NCBI GenBank assembly: GCA_947474875.1
Contig: CANJKY010000081.1
Location: 1-9,278 of the forward strand
DNA from: Gemmataceae bacterium
GTDB taxonomy: Bacteria > Planctomycetota > Planctomycetia > Gemmatales > Gemmataceae
DNA length: 9,278 bases
Direction: 5' to 3'
The stretch's first letter is position 1, and the number at the start of each line of letters is the position of its first letter. Below the pieces are notes generated by a model that was given only the letters and a program-made list of their open reading frames with translations, was not told the origin of the DNA and searched no databases. A program made the translations under genes and the position numbers. Below are positions 6,961-9,278 of this stretch, piece after piece.

Positions 6961-7932
6961 ATGAACGCCAAGATGGACGACCTGGTCGACTCGGTCACAG
7001 CCACTGACCGTTTTCCGCTTTTGGACGTGTCGGTGGGCGAGTGGATGCAGATCCCCGCTGCCGATTTGCTGCCGGCGCTGGCGGAAGTGGCCGGGGCGGG
7101 GCTGACGTACTACCCACCCGGGGTGGTGGTGGGCGAAACGCCCGTGACGGACGCGGCATATGCCCAGGTGGTGCCGGCCGGTACCCAGCATTACTACCAG
7201 CAGATCAAATCATGGCGGCCGGAGACTTTGCCAAACTGGAACCTGCACTGCGGGGCGTTCACTAACCCGGCGAGCGACACACCGGACGTAGTGATGGCGT
7301 GGGGATGGAACGCTGGCGCGGGCGGGGTTGAAGATGCTGCCAAGATGGCCGCGTGGTCGGCGTTCGAGAGCTACTACAAGCCGGGCGCCGCCTACGCGGT
7401 AACAGAGTCGCATACCCTCATCGTGCAGAATCCGAACAACCGCTGGTGGGCGGGTTCGCGGCGGGCGATCAGCACTGAGGCGTTCGACGTTGGCGGGTGG
7501 GGAGGATACGGGGTGCCTGTGACGATCGGGTGCGACACCGACGTGTTCGCCCTACGGTCGAATTGCCCGGACCAGTCGGCCTATACAGGTGGTGAAAAGC
7601 GGCAGGTCGGAGCCGACCACTTCACTGTCGGGCACGACGTGATGACGGGGACCACATCGTTCAGGATCTACTGTCGAACCCAAGAAACCCAGCACGGAAT
7701 GCTGGTTCAAGCTCACAAGGACGGACACACGCTAATACAGAGCGACCAGACATTGTACCTCCGGTCAAGCGGCAACCCGTTATATATCGGAGCGGAAGCC
7801 CGGTTCGAAGGGCCGTTTCGCCCGGCTAGCAGTTCCGACACGGACGCCCCGAACGGGTCGGTGTACTACAGCACGACGCAGAACAAGCTGGTGTTCAAGG
7901 ATCCCGACGGCACGGTGAACCCCCTGTACTGA
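6961..7932 (+). CDS. phage tail-fibre/appendage-like protein, unrecognised family
   Basis: A 323-residue protein with no membrane span or signal peptide, resembling phage appendage proteins in layout. The N-terminus TATDRFPLLDVSVGEWMQIP (residues 13-32), followed by a short Leu/Ala helix, recalls the 'vPl.D.s.g' opening of fibre or structural proteins. The C-terminus APNGSVYYSTTQNKLVFKDP (296-315) and a DGTVNPLY end match the beta-hairpin tail ('G.iyynTt.nkl.fyD') common in tail-fibre proteins. The middle is rich in Trp, Tyr, Gly and Asn (for example AWGWNAG 113-119 and NNRWWAG 159-165) and probably beta-structured. GC at third positions falls in places (around 7680-7800, with codons such as ATA and TTA), unlike the neighbours and suggesting acquisition. 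No other phage gene is adjacent. A surface or carbohydrate-binding role is an inference from resemblance only. Confidence 0.75.
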   Translation: MNAKMDDLVDSVTATDRFPLLDVSVGEWMQIPAADLLPALAEVAGAGLTYYPPGVVVGETPVTDAAYAQVVPAGTQHYYQQIKSWRPETLPNWNLHCGAFTNPASDTPDVVMAWGWNAGAGGVEDAAKMAAWSAFESYYKPGAAYAVTESHTLIVQNPNNRWWAGSRRAISTEAFDVGGWGGYGVPVTIGCDTDVFALRSNCPDQSAYTGGEKRQVGADHFTVGHDVMTGTTSFRIYCRTQETQHGMLVQAHKDGHTLIQSDQTLYLRSSGNPLYIGAEARFEGPFRPASSSDTDAPNGSVYYSTTQNKLVFKDPDGTVNPLY

Positions 7933-7941
7933 CCACGCTGC

Positions 7942-7964
7942 CGGCGGACACGCCGACCGTTTTT
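7942..7964 (+). terminator. rho-independent-type terminator after the fibre-like gene
   Basis: CGGCG (7942-7946) and CGCCG (7951-7955) form a 5-bp all-G/C stem with a GACA loop, followed by ACCG and a run of five T (7960-7964). It lies 10 bases after the stop codon. The stem is short, so termination strength is uncertain. Confidence 0.5.
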
Positions 7965-8005
7965 GCCCCGCCCGGCGAGCATGTTGGTTGTCACCCCTAC
8001 TGTTC

Positions 8006-8040
8006 CACCTCCCGCCCGCCATGCGCGGCGGAGGCAGGTG
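8006..8040 (+). other. GC-rich stem-loop in noncoding DNA
   Basis: CCTCC and GCC (8008-8016, one bulged C) pair with GGC and GGAGG (8027-8034). CACCT (8006-8010) can instead pair with AGGTG (8036-8040), so two folds compete for the same 5' arm. No T-run follows. Function unknown. Confidence 0.3.
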
Positions 8041-8257
8041 ATTGGAGGAAGTGAGCATAGGGCCGAATTGATAAAGGGGAGATCGTACACGACGGCCGCT
8101 ACAACCGGACCGGCCTTGAATTCGCATGAGATACCGGTGGCGGGGTGATCGTCAGCGGTGGGCGTGAAAGGCAGTCGGAGGTGTGATCGGCGACGTGGCG
8201 TGACCGTGGTGCGCGGGCCGGATCGGACGGCTGCTCGTGTTCGACGGGGGGCAGGCT

Positions 8258-8410
8258 CCGACCGTTAAGCGGGGTTGGGGATGCTGCCAGTGACAGCCCG
8301 ATGTCACTATACGCCGTGTCGCAGAATGCACCGGATGTTGCAGCGCCCGACACACCCTGGATCGTAATAGTGTAGGAATCGTGGGCTGCCTCGGCACCCG
8401 TGCTGCTCAT
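8258..8410 (-). pseudogene. possible eroded coding fragment
   Basis: About 50 codons on the minus strand read like real protein: a DSYTITIQGVSG stretch followed by a Cys-containing, Ala/Ser/Leu-rich segment. The alternating polar/hydrophobic pattern resembles a beta strand of an exported or phage-type structural protein. The same frame continues downstream only as Pro/Arg/Ser-rich sequence, and the ATG at 8410-8408 has no ribosome-binding site. It may be a decayed remnant or simply chance. Confidence 0.15.
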
Positions 8411-8514
8411 CCAGTGACGCGACCGGAGAGGCGGTTTCGATCGGTGTCGGGAATCGCCGCGGCCTCTCACGCATTTCTCAGTTCGATTTCATCAACCCCC
8501 ACGACGTTACCGGG

Positions 8515-8520
8515 TAGAAT
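8515..8520 (+). promoter_or_regulatory. candidate -10 box for the DUF3179-like gene
   Basis: TAGAAT matches 5/6 of TATAAT and lies 40 bases before the ATG at 8561, giving a leader of about 34 bases. No good -35 hexamer is found 16-18 bases upstream, so support is weak. Confidence 0.25.
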
Positions 8521-8560
8521 TCCCAACCCAACTGACCCGGCCAGGTTTGTTCTCCACCTG

Positions 8561-9199
8561 ATGAACCATCCGAACACTCCGCCACCAGGTGCAAAGGGAA
8601 CACCACCCTCGTCGCGTCGCTGGCGGCTCGTCGCCTTCCCCATCCTGATCTGGGCTGCCATCCTGGGCGTCATCTTGTACGCCCTGTTCACCGGCGGGCG
8701 AACGCCGGCCATCGAAGTGGCCGACCTGCCGGGGGTGAAGTCCCCGCGGACGGTTGCTGCCTCGCGAACCACACTGCCCGACCAGGCCTTGGTGATCGGC
8801 GTGTCGGTGAACGGCCGGCACCGGGCATACGCGCTGTCCGCCATGGCCAACGTCAACTGCCACGTGGTCAACGACCTGTTCGGCGAGACGCCAATCACGG
8901 TCGCGTACTGCGACCGCTCGCACTGCGTGACCGCTTACCAGGGTGATTCCGCCGACAGCCCGCTGGAGATTGGCATCGGCGGATACCTGAACGACGGGGA
9001 CGCGAGCACGATGCTCATCAAGGACGCCGGGGTGCTCTACCGGCAGGACAGCGGTCAACCGCTCCGGTCGGGCGACCCGTCGTTCCCCCACCATTCGGTC
9101 GAGGTCACCCGGACGACGTGGCAGGCGTGGCGGACCGCTCACCCGGACACCGACATCTACGACGGCGACACCCGCCGCCGCGACAGCGAACTGCACTGA
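8561..9199 (+). CDS. membrane-anchored DUF3179-like protein
   Basis: A 212-residue protein resembling DUF3179, a widespread family of unknown function. Residues 1-22 are Pro-rich then basic (RRWR); residues 23-43 form one hydrophobic span; the rest is probably extracytoplasmic. The family core is visible: VSVNGRHRAYALS (81-93), then NCHVVNDLFGETPITVAYCD (99-118), and a C-terminal WQAWRTAHPDTDIY (187-200). The usual 'YCPLCG' CxxC is replaced here by YCDRSHC, with Cys117 and Cys122. At 212 residues it is shorter than many DUF3179 proteins, which often exceed 300. The ATG at 8561 gives a sensible anchor; the frame is open 60 codons further upstream, but that stretch is low-quality sequence. No Shine-Dalgarno site is evident. 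It stops 10 bases before the end of a converging partial gene. Confidence 0.8.
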   Translation: MNHPNTPPPGAKGTPPSSRRWRLVAFPILIWAAILGVILYALFTGGRTPAIEVADLPGVKSPRTVAASRTTLPDQALVIGVSVNGRHRAYALSAMANVNCHVVNDLFGETPITVAYCDRSHCVTAYQGDSADSPLEIGIGGYLNDGDASTMLIKDAGVLYRQDSGQPLRSGDPSFPHHSVEVTRTTWQAWRTAHPDTDIYDGDTRRRDSELH

Positions 9200-9209
9200 G
9201 AACGGCAGG

Positions 9210-9278
9210 TTAGTCGAAATGCTCGTCGTCGTCCCTGAACGGAGGGAACGCCATCACGAGCGTGGTCACCGCGTCGCC
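9210..9278 (-). CDS. C-terminal end of a leftward gene, cut by the window edge
   Basis: The last 22 codons of a minus-strand frame end at TAA (9212-9210). Twenty of the 22 third positions are G or C, and the peptide ends in an acidic RDDDEHFD tail. The plus strand is also open here from 9219, but with poorer codon use and an Arg/His-rich product. Too little remains to name a family. Confidence 0.45.
   Translation of the reverse strand, partial: GDAVTTLVMAFPPFRDDDEHFD

Larger units (their letters stand above)
7965..8560. other. about 600-base region without a convincing gene
   Basis: Open frames here are short and low-complexity or rich in Arg, Pro and Ser on both strands. It contains a stem-loop at 8006-8040, a G-rich plus-strand segment at about 8130-8280, one protein-like fragment on the minus strand (8258-8410), and a TAGAAT box at 8515-8520 before the next gene. 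A plausible reading is eroded accessory DNA plus the promoter region of the DUF3179-like gene. Confidence 0.45.

Noticed and set aside
8240..8280. A possible G-quadruplex in the G-rich plus strand.
   Set aside because: There are only three G-runs of four or more, separated by a loop of about 20 bases, so the four evenly spaced runs needed are missing.
8381..8560. A 60-codon upstream extension of the DUF3179-like protein.
   Set aside because: It would put a low-quality Ser/Pro/Arg segment before the membrane anchor and read through the TAGAAT promoter candidate.

Overview
The window is high-GC DNA with strong G/C preference at third codon positions. It most likely comes from a planctomycete of the Gemmata type (Gemmataceae). 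This is inferred from a type III glutamine synthetase, a DUF3179-like protein with the 'YCDxxxC' form of the motif, an orphan ParA, and short phage-appendage-like proteins scattered among housekeeping genes. No rRNA, tRNA, CRISPR array, insertion sequence or integrase was seen.

Left part (1-4009). A 5'-truncated proton-dependent oligopeptide (POT/PTR2) transporter runs rightward. It meets, tail to tail and with a 4-base overlap of stop codons, a leftward cluster of four genes. In transcription order these are an orphan ParA/Soj-like ATPase (4009-3149), a single-pass membrane protein with what look like two NTF2-like units (3098-2193), the rRNA-maturation endoribonuclease YbeY (2164-1715), and a single-domain rhodanese (1718-1392) coupled to ybeY by an ATGA overlap. 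Gaps of 50 and 28 bases and one overlap suggest a single operon. It joins genes with no obvious common pathway.

Middle (4010-6404). A 161-base divergent intergenic region carries a palindromic TTATAA that could serve as a -10 element on both strands. Rightward from it is a complete 727-residue type III glutamine synthetase, the central enzyme of ammonium assimilation, followed by a strong GC-rich hairpin.

Right part (6405-9278). This is accessory-looking and loosely packed. It holds a 79-residue zinc-ribbon-like small protein, a 323-residue protein with the layout of a phage tail-fibre/appendage protein and a patchily lower GC at codon third positions, and a 628-base stretch with no convincing gene. 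That stretch does contain a terminator-like hairpin with a T-run, another stem-loop and a possible eroded coding fragment. Then follow a compact membrane-anchored DUF3179-like protein and the last 22 codons of a leftward gene cut by the window edge.

No clearly new multi-gene system is visible. The items most worth a second look are the fibre-like orphan gene with its structured leader, the ParA-headed operon, the Asp-for-His change in the YbeY metal motif, and the small zinc-ribbon gene.
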